Assembly (NCBI GenBank): GCA_964388665.1
Contig: CAYMBJ010000064.1
Location: 1-22,755, forward strand
Direction: 5' to 3'
Source: CALCCV01 sp964388665
Lineage (GTDB): Bacteria; Bdellovibrionota; Bdellovibrionia; Bdellovibrionales; Bdellovibrionaceae
Length of the DNA: 22,755 nucleotides
Below are positions 1 through 7,167 of the stretch, in pieces. The notes under the pieces are model-generated. The model saw nothing but the letters and a program-made list of their open reading frames with translations, made no database searches and was not told the origin of the DNA. The first letter of the stretch is position 1, and every line of letters begins with the position of its first letter. Both the position numbers and the translations under genes were made by a program.

Positions 1-49
1 TCATACTAGCACCCTAATGTTGTTTGCTCAAAAAAGTGAGTTGGAGCGC

Positions 50-643
50 TTACGCACATTTGATAAATTTTGGCTTTTTCGAATGAATAGATTTGGGAAT
101 CTTGTCAAGTTCAGACCAGATATAGTCACCAGGTAGTAGATATTTATTTTCAAACAAGGCATATCCGTAAACGCAGGCCTTTCCCGAAGAGCAACTGCTC
201 GAGTTTTTCCTAAAAGCGTCCTTCCATGCCTTGGTGGTGCTACTCGAATTGACCTTATAGGCCGCCTGAACGGCCTTAAAGAGACACTGCTGCTCCTTCT
301 TCATGCTAGAGATCATTCCATTAGAATTGATTTGCCCATAATTGATCGGATATTTGGGAACAGTTTGTGAACCTAGCTTACATACAAACTGTCCGTTCTT
401 AATCATTTTCTTAATTTTAGCCATACGAGGGTCACAATGAGTTTTCCCGCAACTTTTCTGATTCGAAGAGTTCTTGGCCCCATCGTACTTGGCTAAGTTT
501 TCTTGCACCTGAACAGCGCCATCAAACACAACCTGCAATGTGCATTTGTCCAAGCCAGCATGGGCAACCTGGGCACTCAAAATCAAGACAAATGCAAACG
601 AGCTAACTATCCCAACTGCGACCTTCGACCCCATGAACTTCAT
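50..643 (-). CDS. Small cysteine-rich exported protein, function unknown
   Basis: I do not recognise a family. An ATG at 659-661 would give 203 residues, but I prefer the ATG at 641-643 (197 residues) because a purine-rich AAAGGAAG ribosome-binding site lies just before it and the protein then begins MKFMGSKVAVG. A hydrophobic stretch (VGIVSSFAFVLILSA) is followed by the signal-peptidase-I-like site AHA before GLDKC, so export to the periplasm or beyond is likely. The mature part of about 170 residues carries eight cysteines, enough for four disulfides, and many Lys and Ser residues. There is no membrane segment after the signal peptide. It stands alone on the minus strand with its own promoter-like site. 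A secreted binding protein or inhibitor is possible, but the sequence shows no enzyme motif. Confidence 0.8.
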   Translation of the reverse strand: MKFMGSKVAVGIVSSFAFVLILSAQVAHAGLDKCTLQVVFDGAVQVQENLAKYDGAKNSSNQKSCGKTHCDPRMAKIKKMIKNGQFVCKLGSQTVPKYPINYGQINSNGMISSMKKEQQCLFKAVQAAYKVNSSSTTKAWKDAFRKNSSSCSSGKACVYGYALFENKYLLPGDYIWSELDKIPKSIHSKKPKFIKCA

Positions 644-718
644 AAACTTCCTTTCCCACATTCCACTTGCTTTTACCCATCATCACACAGAGATCATTCT
701 CCTAAAGGATTGGCCACC

Positions 719-760
719 AGTAGATTTAGGCCAAGACTGCGTGCCAACAGAATGCAGTCT
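719..760 (-). promoter_or_regulatory. Candidate promoter with an overlapping inverted repeat for the cysteine-rich protein gene
   Basis: Read on the minus strand, TTGGCA (742-747) and TCTACT (719-724) are separated by 17 bases, which fits a sigma-70-type promoter with a good -35 and a fair -10. The leader to the ATG at 643 would be about 70 bases. An inverted repeat with perfect 7-base arms, AGACTGC (734-740) and GCAGTCT (754-760), brackets the -35 element. That is where a repressor or activator could bind. This is inferred from sequence only. Confidence 0.4.
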
Positions 761-761
761 G

Positions 762-1049
762 CACAAACAAAATTTTGAACTCAATCAATTAGAGGGAAAC
801 TCTCTCTAGATTTGGACTGAAGTACTGCTGCCATATTGAATCCACAGCCCACCGACAAATAATAGAAAGAGGCGAGAATGTGTCCCAAGCTTTACAGAAG
901 AGTGCCAATTTTTGAAAAATCCATAACCTCAAGTAATATTCTGTATTGTTTTGAGACAGCAATTCTGGATTCGCCATCATTTTTAATTGATATGCAATTT
1001 AACCCGATCTCAGACAAACTCGCGGCGTTCTATTTGCATTTTACCGTGT
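762..1049. other. Intergenic region without a convincing gene
   Basis: Several short reading frames cross this stretch but none has a ribosome-binding site or protein-like composition. The only signal I see is a weak promoter-like pair on the plus strand, TTGAAA at 912-917 and TAATAT at 934-939 with 16 bases between. It could drive the membrane protein gene that follows with a leader of about 100 bases. Confidence 0.4.
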
Positions 1050-1805
1050 ATGGCAATTCACATTCACTATCCCAATTTAAAAAAGGAAAGGGCCCGCAAA
1101 AGCCCTACTGCACGCAATAGGCACTTGATTTTATGGACTGGGTTAGAAATCTTCTTATTCGTAAATATAATGCTCGCTGGAACTCTACTTTTTAACAATC
1201 TGAGAAAGGCAACTGATCGGCAAGTGCCGATGGTACAGTCGGCGGTTCTTTCTAGCCAAGCTCCCACAAAAAAAATGTCAGTCCTAAATAAAAAAACCAA
1301 TAGAGCAAACGACGTGGATGCCCAGGCCAAACTCATTAAGCCGCCAAACAAAACGGAAAACAATAGCATTGGCTTTGACCCAACAGAGAGCGACACAATA
1401 TACTCTGAATTAAGCCAGATATCCAACGATGGTGATGAGCCGATGTTAATCAATATTGATTTCTCGAGATTTTTGAATTTGCTCGACGGCTCCATAGCTC
1501 TAAATACGCACCCTCATCAATTGATTAACCAAGTTTTCAATAAAAATGAGTCCCTTTCAAATTATGAAAAACAAAGAATTGTCTTTGCGGCGATCGATCA
1601 TCCAAACGTAAGCGTTGAAGAAAAGGAGCTTGTTATCAATGACTACATTTGGTCCATTGCAAATGATGATAGCGTTGCTCCTGGCTCATACCAAGAACAA
1701 ACCATCTTTCAAATGTTCAACGAATTAAAGTCTCTACGAGTCAGCGAAGAAGCCATTCTTCATACTCAAAACTATTTGGCATCAAAGGGTCTTGAGGTCT
1801 ACTAA
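1050..1805 (+). CDS. Single-pass membrane protein with an acidic helical periplasmic domain, function unknown
   Basis: The frame is open from 987, but the first part reads like non-coding DNA. I place the start at the ATG at 1050 (251 residues). It has no clear ribosome-binding site, and a TTG at 1125 is an alternative. A basic tail (KKERARK, then TARNRH) precedes one hydrophobic segment at about residues 26-48 (LILWTGLEIFLFVNIMLAG), which by the positive-inside rule gives a cytoplasmic N-terminus and periplasmic C-terminus. Residues 60-130 are polar linker. From about 140 the protein looks compact and helical, for example LSNYEKQRIVFAAI and VSVEEKELVINDYIWSIAN. No enzyme motif or known family is visible. 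It is followed by a strong hairpin and the epimerase gene, and probably forms its own transcript. Confidence 0.65.
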   Translation: MAIHIHYPNLKKERARKSPTARNRHLILWTGLEIFLFVNIMLAGTLLFNNLRKATDRQVPMVQSAVLSSQAPTKKMSVLNKKTNRANDVDAQAKLIKPPNKTENNSIGFDPTESDTIYSELSQISNDGDEPMLINIDFSRFLNLLDGSIALNTHPHQLINQVFNKNESLSNYEKQRIVFAAIDHPNVSVEEKELVINDYIWSIANDDSVAPGSYQEQTIFQMFNELKSLRVSEEAILHTQNYLASKGLEVY

Positions 1806-1858
1806 GAGCCTGTCCCAAATTTGACTTCCGCAGCAGATCTGAATTTTGGGATAGGCTC
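1806..1858 (+). terminator. Long inverted repeat directly after the stop codon, probable terminator
   Basis: The arms GAGCCTGTCCCAAA (1806-1819) and TTTGGGATAGGCTC (1845-1858) pair over 14 positions with a single G-T wobble around a 25-base loop. The repeat begins on the base after the upstream TAA. A T-rich stretch starts a few bases downstream (about 1862-1880), so a transcription terminator is the simplest reading. The long stem and large loop would also fit a dispersed repeat or miniature element, and only a genome search can tell. Confidence 0.5.
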
Positions 1859-1921
1859 CAAATCTCTTTATTTTTATTAGAGCGTAGAATGTGCTAAGAT
1901 TTTCCTACCGAAGGGATTTAA

Positions 1922-3001
1922 ATGAAAATACTGATCATAGGTGGCACAAGATTTATAGGAAAAGCTGTCACCAACGCTGCAATTTTAAGAGGGCATCAGG
2001 TCACCCTATTCAATAGAGGACAGTCTGAAAGTGGCTTCACAGCGCCTAAAATAACGGCTGATGTTGAAAACTTACTTGATTTTAAAGAGAAAATTTTGCG
2101 CGAGAATTTTGATGTCGTCGTCCACTGCATCGCCTATACTGAAAAACACGCCGAGGACATTGCGAATATTTTTCATGGGACAAACACTCACGTGATCGTA
2201 TTGAGCTCAGGCGATTGCTATGAATCCTTTCAGGGCCTGAACAGAAAAGTTGATAAGGCAGAACTCCCAGTTACTGAAGATTCACAATTGAGTTCAACGA
2301 AGTACTATTGGAGTGATTCGCAAACGAAAGGACCCCTCGCCGCAACATATGATAAAAACCTGATGACTGACATTTTGATGCGCGACTTTGACTCACAAGA
2401 CCTAAAGACGACGGTGTTTCGACTTTCGTTTATCTACGGCCCAGGAGACTACAACTATCAGGGGCGCCATGGTGCAGTTATAAGAAGGATCATTGATAAA
2501 CGAAAAAATTTGATCTTTTCTGATCGAGAGCAATGTCAGGTGTACACCTATGGCTATGTTGAAAACGTCGCTGCGGCAATTGTGCATTCCTTTAATTTGT
2601 CACAAACCTTCGGTCAAATTTACAATCTTGGAGAAATCAAATCCCGATCTCGAAGGCGCTGGGCTGAGGCATTTGCAAGAGCAACCGGCTGGGAATTTGT
2701 AATTCACGTCTTACCGGAGGAACTTCTTCGCAAAGACAAGTCCTATAGAAACGCCCCTCCGTTGCACTTCCTGATGGACAGCTCTCTCTTTTGTCGTGAG
2801 ACCAATTTTGCCTATCCAGTTAGCCTGGAAGATGCCGTGAGCCGCACCTTTGAATATGCCAAACAACACCCAGAGATTTTGGGACCACCGCCGGATTATT
2901 TAGCTGAGGATAGATTACTTGAATCCTACTATATAAAAATGGATCAAATTCATTCAGAGTTGAATACTGAAACTGGGTCAGCTTCTCATTTTAAGGTCTA
3001 A
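1922..3001 (+). CDS. NAD-dependent epimerase/dehydratase-like protein (extended SDR family)
   Basis: A protein of 359 residues, within the usual length for extended short-chain dehydrogenases. The Rossmann nucleotide-binding motif is at the extreme N-terminus (GGTRFIG, residues 7-13), followed by the strand and charged turn VTLFNRGQSE. Further family marks are VLSSGDCY near residue 100, FIYGPGD near residue 175 and the NLGE strand near residue 237. The active-site YxxxK is not preserved: the matching place reads TYDKNLMTD, with Lys two residues after Tyr, so catalysis may differ or be lost. The start is supported by GAAGGG six bases before the ATG. The substrate is unknown; family relatives act on nucleotide sugars or lignan-like compounds. 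The 3' end overlaps the opposing lipoprotein gene by 11 bases. Confidence 0.85.
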   Translation: MKILIIGGTRFIGKAVTNAAILRGHQVTLFNRGQSESGFTAPKITADVENLLDFKEKILRENFDVVVHCIAYTEKHAEDIANIFHGTNTHVIVLSSGDCYESFQGLNRKVDKAELPVTEDSQLSSTKYYWSDSQTKGPLAATYDKNLMTDILMRDFDSQDLKTTVFRLSFIYGPGDYNYQGRHGAVIRRIIDKRKNLIFSDREQCQVYTYGYVENVAAAIVHSFNLSQTFGQIYNLGEIKSRSRRRWAEAFARATGWEFVIHVLPEELLRKDKSYRNAPPLHFLMDSSLFCRETNFAYPVSLEDAVSRTFEYAKQHPEILGPPPDYLAEDRLLESYYIKMDQIHSELNTETGSASHFKV

Positions 3002-4547
3002 AGACACACCGAAATGTAGTCTGATTTCTAGGTGCGCCATTGAGGTTCATGTCCAGGTTGAAAATACCTGGTAGTGATCCGCCATTACTGTAGCGCCCTC
3101 CCCGTGAGATCGCTGTACCAAGCGGATTTGAGAAAATCGCCTGGCCTAAATTGCCATAGGGACTGAGTAAAGAGCCAAAGTCACCAAATGGGCCAAACAT
3201 ATCTTTTGCTCCCATAAGATATGGCGTTTGATTGGTCAAAAGTGCAATTGGTGAATCAGGACCCCAAACTTGGGTGGGCTGGTCTGAAACCCACTCTTCG
3301 AGGTTGCCACCAATATCCCAAATGATTTCACCACTTGATAGCCTGTGAGTGCGTCTTTGTGAATTCCAGATCGCGAGCGAACAGGTCTGTCCGGTGCCAA
3401 AGCAGGAGTCATTGTCATCCGCACTGGCCGCCAAGGCCGATGCTGGAGCACCATCAATATGTCCTACATTCAGTAATCCAGTTCGATCACTGTTGGTGTC
3501 CCAGTTTTCTGGAACAGCTTCAATGCTGCGAGCGACGCTCTGCCATTCCTTGTTGGCGATAAGATCATACTGTGGACCGTTGGCTCGGCAAGCGACGATC
3601 GCATTGTCGCGCGATATCTGGTTCCAGGGCAATCCTTGTGGAATCGATTGGGCCCGATTTTGATCTTGCTTGGCTTCGTATTTGGCAACGCAAACGTCAG
3701 AGGTGTTTGTCAGCCCTGATGATTCTGGTACAAAAAGAAAATTGGCGGGACAGGCCAGGACTGGAGACTCTGCTGGAGGCAGATCCATATTGTCCAATGG
3801 TCCGCCGACTAAACAGGTTAACTTTATATCCTTTGATAGATTCGCGAGACTCCCGCGAAATTGCGCTGAAATTGGGCCTCGCTGATCAGCACCGATCTTT
3901 TCTAGCAGCTGAAGTGAAAACTTTGTCGTTGATTCCTGCCGCGATTCGAAGCTTAGGACACCCGCCTGCAGTATTCTATTCAATTCAGTTTTGGTTGCTT
4001 CCGCTCCTGCATTTACACTGAGGCTGTACTTTTGTAGCGTTGTGCTTCCCACAATGACAAACTCAATGTTCTTGGTGTCAGCATCACGACACCACAGCTC
4101 TGTCATTTCGATCTCAGGCTTGGTAATATCAGGTGCGACCTCATGTTTTTCGAAAATGGCGTTCTCATGGCTCAGATTTTGTCGATCTCTAGTGAACGTC
4201 AAGTCCGCCGGATCCACTTCTAGATTGTACTCTTGGCAGCTCTTTAGATCGAAGCCTGTGAGGCGAGCGCTACCAGTTGCAGTCAAGTCGATCTTCTGCC
4301 AAGCCTGCTTACTGCCACAATAGGAGCGCGGAGTTACGCGATAGAAGGAACCCGTGTCGAGCTTTGGATCATAGGGCTCGCCGTTGCCATTCGTGCTTTC
4401 AGAGAGAATTTTGTCGTTTGAAACAACTGCACTTGATTGAGAAACCTTCACTCGCGCACAATTTTGGGAAAAAAATATCGACGCGCCAGATGCTGCTAAA
4501 ATCATGACCAGTGTGGACCTACCCAAAAACATTTGGCAATTTTTCAT
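2991..4547 (-). CDS. Lipoprotein with a SUMF1/EgtB/PvdO-type (formylglycine-generating-enzyme-like) domain
   Basis: 518 residues. The N-terminus is hydrophobic (STLVMILAASGASIFFSQNC) and Cys30 is the likely lipid attachment residue, in a Gln-Asn-Cys context rather than the classical lipobox. Residues 31-260 show no motif I know. From about residue 264 the FGE-like fold is recognisable: VCVAKYEAK, LIANKEWQSVAR near 334 (family: LPTEAEWEYAAR), GNLEEWVSD near 413-421 (family: GNVWEWVSD), RGGRYSNG near 480 and FRCVFRP at the C-terminus. After RGG there is no cysteine, so the copper-binding cysteine pair of true formylglycine oxidases is absent; the domain is more likely structural or ligand-binding. 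Its ATG overlaps the stop of the upstream TPR-like gene in ATGA, and AGGG lies upstream, so translation is probably coupled. Confidence 0.85.
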   Translation of the reverse strand: MKNCQMFLGRSTLVMILAASGASIFFSQNCARVKVSQSSAVVSNDKILSESTNGNGEPYDPKLDTGSFYRVTPRSYCGSKQAWQKIDLTATGSARLTGFDLKSCQEYNLEVDPADLTFTRDRQNLSHENAIFEKHEVAPDITKPEIEMTELWCRDADTKNIEFVIVGSTTLQKYSLSVNAGAEATKTELNRILQAGVLSFESRQESTTKFSLQLLEKIGADQRGPISAQFRGSLANLSKDIKLTCLVGGPLDNMDLPPAESPVLACPANFLFVPESSGLTNTSDVCVAKYEAKQDQNRAQSIPQGLPWNQISRDNAIVACRANGPQYDLIANKEWQSVARSIEAVPENWDTNSDRTGLLNVGHIDGAPASALAASADDNDSCFGTGQTCSLAIWNSQRRTHRLSSGEIIWDIGGNLEEWVSDQPTQVWGPDSPIALLTNQTPYLMGAKDMFGPFGDFGSLLSPYGNLGQAIFSNPLGTAISRGGRYSNGGSLPGIFNLDMNLNGAPRNQTTFRCVFRP

Positions 4548-6184
4548 GCAACACGCCCTAATTCTAAGTCACTAATTGATCGATTGCTCTCGCTTGCTTT
4601 AGAAAAATAGTACTTAATGCTGCGACCCTGACCAACAGAGGCAAGCAAATTATTGCTCATTGCCCAACGAAGCAAATTGTTGCAGCTCCTCACGGAAAGA
4701 CCCAAAGTTTCTGAAGCCACTTTTGTCGAAAAATCTTGTCCCTGATGCCTCTCCATTAACTTTTTTAAAAGTGCGTGCATTCTTAGGTTTTCCGTGGGCA
4801 AAGACTCCGCGGTGTTGTCACGCACTGTGATCGCACAAGGAGAAATCGATTTGCAGTGGTATGCGCCCCTATCACACTCAATTCGAAGAGGGGATTGAGA
4901 ATCCTCTAGCCAAGCATTGAGTCTGGTCACAGCCCCTGAAACTTTTTTCATTGAACGATTGGGTTCATAGAATTCATTAGCAAACAATCTAGAAAAAATG
5001 CAGCTAATGGAAGCTGGGCGATAGCCATCTTGCAATACTGTTTGAAGTAACAGATGAAGAAGCTGTCCGGACTTAAGCCTTTCTTGGGAGTCCACGTGTC
5101 CGCCACTATCAAGATCGAATACCTGTGAGGAGTCATCACCCTTGGGGGCGTTGGAAGAGCCAATTTGATAGCTAAAATTTTTCGGCAGTATAAACCAATC
5201 AGCGCTTTCCCTGAGAATTCTCTCTCGGTAGGATCGAAATGGGGTCAAATAATAGACTCTTGTCAATAGGGCACTGTCACGTGTGAGCAGCGCTTGATGA
5301 AAATCACAATCGCGCAGCGTTTCCCAGTGATGATGCTGTCGCGCCATTGTCCGTACCTCATCAAGGTCAAATAAAATATTTTCGATACTTTTGTTCCGGC
5401 TGCTGGCGAGCACCTTTCGCAAATTCATAACCGCGAACCACTTTTTTATAAAAAGATGATTTAAAGAATCGGGAGTGCTCAAGGTTTTCCCCTCGGCAAG
5501 GTGCTCTTCGGCAGTGACATAGTCTTCTGCAGCAATTGCAATTTGCGCTGACAGCTCGAGAGCACACTGAAGCACATTTTGCCATTTTGAAGCTCGAGCC
5601 GTTTTTAGAATTGCATCAACAATATGTCTGGCAATGACAGTTTCATCGCAAAAGAGATGCGCAGCCGCAAGATTCAGCTGACCACCCATCTTCTGATACT
5701 CGGGCACAGAGGCGCTTTCGACAAATTTTTGAAGATGAGGTATGGCTTCGCTGTAATTCCATTGATAAATCTCAGCATGAGCTTGGTACAGCGACAGCAA
5801 TGGGTAATCATTTTCTGTGCTCTTTGCACTCCTGCTAGCTGTCAGGTCACTCACTTCGGCCAACAGCTTGGCAGCCTCACCGTGGACCCCAGCACGAAGC
5901 AACAGTGCCGCATACTCAATGATCTCATCAGGTTTTGGTTTGACAGGCGCCGCTCGCCCGCGACCCCTAATGATAGGACGTAGGAGGTGAATTCCAAAAT
6001 CATGTAGCTCCAGCTTTCTCGCAAGTCTCGCAACTTCTAAAAGTTGATTTCGATCACAAGACTTTTCCTGCACTTTGACAATGAGCTCTCTGGCAGCAAC
6101 CAACTCGCTACGCTGGAGCAAAGCGCTGCAATTTGCAATGCGCTCAGCAGTTAATCTGAATAAATCTCCTGATATTGGTTTCAC
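4544..6184 (-). CDS. Helical-repeat (TPR-like) protein with two C-terminal winged-helix regions, putative regulator
   Basis: 546 residues starting at a GTG (6182-6184); no strong ribosome-binding site is visible. There is no signal peptide or membrane segment, so it is cytoplasmic. Residues 1 to about 310 are a run of amphipathic helices with TPR-like Ala/Leu/Tyr spacing, e.g. YAALLLRAGVHGEAAKLLAE and YQAHAEIYQWNYSEAIPHLQ. Residues 370-455 resemble an OmpR/SARP-type winged helix: a helix, then SMKKVSGAVTRLNAWL, then a strand hairpin ending DRGAYHCKS. Residues 470-535 look like a second winged helix (ASETLGLSVRSCNNLLRWAM as the recognition part, then ASVGQGRSIKYYFSKA as wing). The layout suggests a transcription factor with a protein-interaction module. 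It is translationally coupled to the SUMF1-like lipoprotein, so the two probably act in one process. Confidence 0.75.
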   Translation of the reverse strand: MKPISGDLFRLTAERIANCSALLQRSELVAARELIVKVQEKSCDRNQLLEVARLARKLELHDFGIHLLRPIIRGRGRAAPVKPKPDEIIEYAALLLRAGVHGEAAKLLAEVSDLTASRSAKSTENDYPLLSLYQAHAEIYQWNYSEAIPHLQKFVESASVPEYQKMGGQLNLAAAHLFCDETVIARHIVDAILKTARASKWQNVLQCALELSAQIAIAAEDYVTAEEHLAEGKTLSTPDSLNHLFIKKWFAVMNLRKVLASSRNKSIENILFDLDEVRTMARQHHHWETLRDCDFHQALLTRDSALLTRVYYLTPFRSYRERILRESADWFILPKNFSYQIGSSNAPKGDDSSQVFDLDSGGHVDSQERLKSGQLLHLLLQTVLQDGYRPASISCIFSRLFANEFYEPNRSMKKVSGAVTRLNAWLEDSQSPLRIECDRGAYHCKSISPCAITVRDNTAESLPTENLRMHALLKKLMERHQGQDFSTKVASETLGLSVRSCNNLLRWAMSNNLLASVGQGRSIKYYFSKASESNRSISDLELGRVA

Positions 6185-6240
6185 TCTATCATTATCGGCA
6201 ATTTCTTAGCTAAAGCACAGAGCCAGTCTCAATTTGATAC

Positions 6241-6262
6241 GACGTGAGTTATCTAACTCGTC
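6241..6262. promoter_or_regulatory. Small dyad upstream of the TPR/winged-helix operon
   Basis: GAGTTA (6246-6251) and TAACTC (6254-6259) form a 14-base palindrome with a two-base centre. Flanking GAC and GTC extend the symmetry apart from a two-base bulge. The centre is too tight for an RNA loop, so a protein-binding site is more likely. It lies about 60-80 bases upstream of the GTG start at 6184, where an operator or promoter is expected. Confidence 0.35.
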
Positions 6263-6340
6263 TTGGCTTAAGTCGTTTTGCGCGAAAAATATTGAGATAG
6301 CTTGGCAGTTGCCAGTTTTGATATCATTAATGGTAGCGAA

Positions 6341-6360
6341 CTAATATAAGCTTATATTAG
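6341..6360. promoter_or_regulatory. Perfect 20-base AT-rich palindrome between tetR and the TPR/winged-helix operon
   Basis: The stretch reads the same on both strands: CTAATATAAG followed by its exact reverse complement, with a HindIII-type AAGCTT centre. The half-site is echoed just downstream at 6361-6370 (CTTAAATTAG), so TTAGC recurs at 10-base spacing, about one helix turn. There is no T tract and no loop, so this does not look like a terminator for the tetR gene that ends at 6372. An operator for the downstream minus-strand operon is the best reading. Confidence 0.45.
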
Positions 6361-6371
6361 CTTAAATTAGC

Positions 6372-7061
6372 TCATTTTTTGGATTGATTTGGATTGATGG
6401 AGTCGAGCAGCAATGTCAGTGTACTTTTAATATCGATCTCTTTTGGCTCATCCGCAAGGATGATGTTAAAGAGGATTTGGCTTGTCAGAGATTGAAGAAC
6501 AAATTTTACCATAATCTCTAGATCAAGGTCTTGACGGACAAGACCTTGATCTCTGAATTTTTCGAAGATTTGATAGATGCTCGAGAAAAGAAATTTTTCC
6601 GCAACCCCATAGGCTTTCTTTCGAAGCTCTTCGTTGGCGAGAATCTCATTTGCAAACAATTTAAACTGATTGCGATTGGCCTTTGCTGATTCTACTCGAT
6701 TTGCAAAAAGCGTTCTTAAAAATGATTCAGGACTTTCTGAGTTTTCTTGGATGATCGCCCGAACGGACTTTAACTGATGTGGAACAATCGTTCGCAGCAC
6801 CAACGAAAAAAGCACCCTTTTGATAAGAATATCTTTTTGTGGAAAATATCGAAACAGAGTTTTCTCAGTAACATTGGCAACCTTTGCAATCTCAGCGGTT
6901 GTAGACTGATGAACTCCCCGATCTGCAAATACCCTTTCGGCTGCCAACAAAATGTCGGCCTCTTTTTGCGTTCGCGGAGGGCTTGGCTCGAGCTCAGCCA
7001 TCAGCGACTCGACCTCTGTGTCTTGACGTGATAAGTCCTTTTTACTTAATATTTTAACCAC
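6372..7061 (-). CDS. TetR-family transcriptional repressor, probable regulator of the divergent efflux operon
   Basis: 229 residues from a GTG start (7059-7061), with GGGAG seven bases upstream. After a polar extension of about 30 residues comes the TetR DNA-binding domain: ILLAAERVFADRGV (helix 1) and TTAEIAKVANVTEKTLFRYF (helix-turn-helix, about residues 54-73), then PQKDILIKRVLF. The remainder is all helical and poorly conserved, as expected for a ligand-binding and dimerisation domain. It is divergent from the TolC/ABC operon across about 100 bases that contain an inverted repeat over a promoter-like site, so it most likely represses the pump and itself until a ligand binds. In E. coli the comparable ybhGFSR operon also has a TetR protein (CecR/YbiH). 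The ligand cannot be read from the sequence. Confidence 0.92.
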   Translation of the reverse strand: MVKILSKKDLSRQDTEVESLMAELEPSPPRTQKEADILLAAERVFADRGVHQSTTAEIAKVANVTEKTLFRYFPQKDILIKRVLFSLVLRTIVPHQLKSVRAIIQENSESPESFLRTLFANRVESAKANRNQFKLFANEILANEELRKKAYGVAEKFLFSSIYQIFEKFRDQGLVRQDLDLEIMVKFVLQSLTSQILFNIILADEPKEIDIKSTLTLLLDSINPNQSKK

Positions 7062-7082
7062 TTACAGCTCCCAAATGAAAGA

Positions 7083-7122
7083 GTATAGTAAGCACTTTAC
7101 TTCACTATAGTGTCTACTATAC
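7083..7122. promoter_or_regulatory. Probable TetR operator over the efflux operon promoter
   Basis: The arms GTATAGTAAGCAC (7083-7095) and GTGTCTACTATAC (7110-7122) are inverted repeats matching at 11 of 13 positions. Inside lies a second perfect palindrome, CACTATAGTG (7103-7112). A promoter-like pair for the plus strand, TTTACT (7096-7101) and TATACC (7118-7123) with 16 bases between, falls within the repeat, so a bound dimer or pair of dimers would block RNA polymerase. The tetR start is only 22 bases away on the other side, which suggests autoregulation. Confidence 0.6.
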
Positions 7123-7167
7123 CATAAAAAATAAAGAGCGATAGTTCAAAAAATCGGAGATGTGAAA

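Noticed and set aside
1089..1106. AGGGC/GCCCT hairpin flanked by A-rich sequence, terminator-like for the minus strand
   Set aside because: No minus-strand gene ends here, and on the plus strand there is no T tract; the stem lies within the coding frame for a basic cytoplasmic tail.
878..1120. 80-residue plus-strand frame
   Set aside because: No ribosome-binding site; it overlaps the better supported membrane-protein frame and has no protein-like pattern.
3572..4021. 149-residue plus-strand frame and overlapping smaller ones
   Set aside because: They are opposite the SUMF1-like lipoprotein, whose motifs clearly identify the true strand and frame.
2991..4547. Functional formylglycine-generating (sulfatase-activating) enzyme
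   Set aside because: The fold is recognisable but no cysteine pair follows the RGG motif, no sulfatase gene is nearby and the protein is a lipoprotein.
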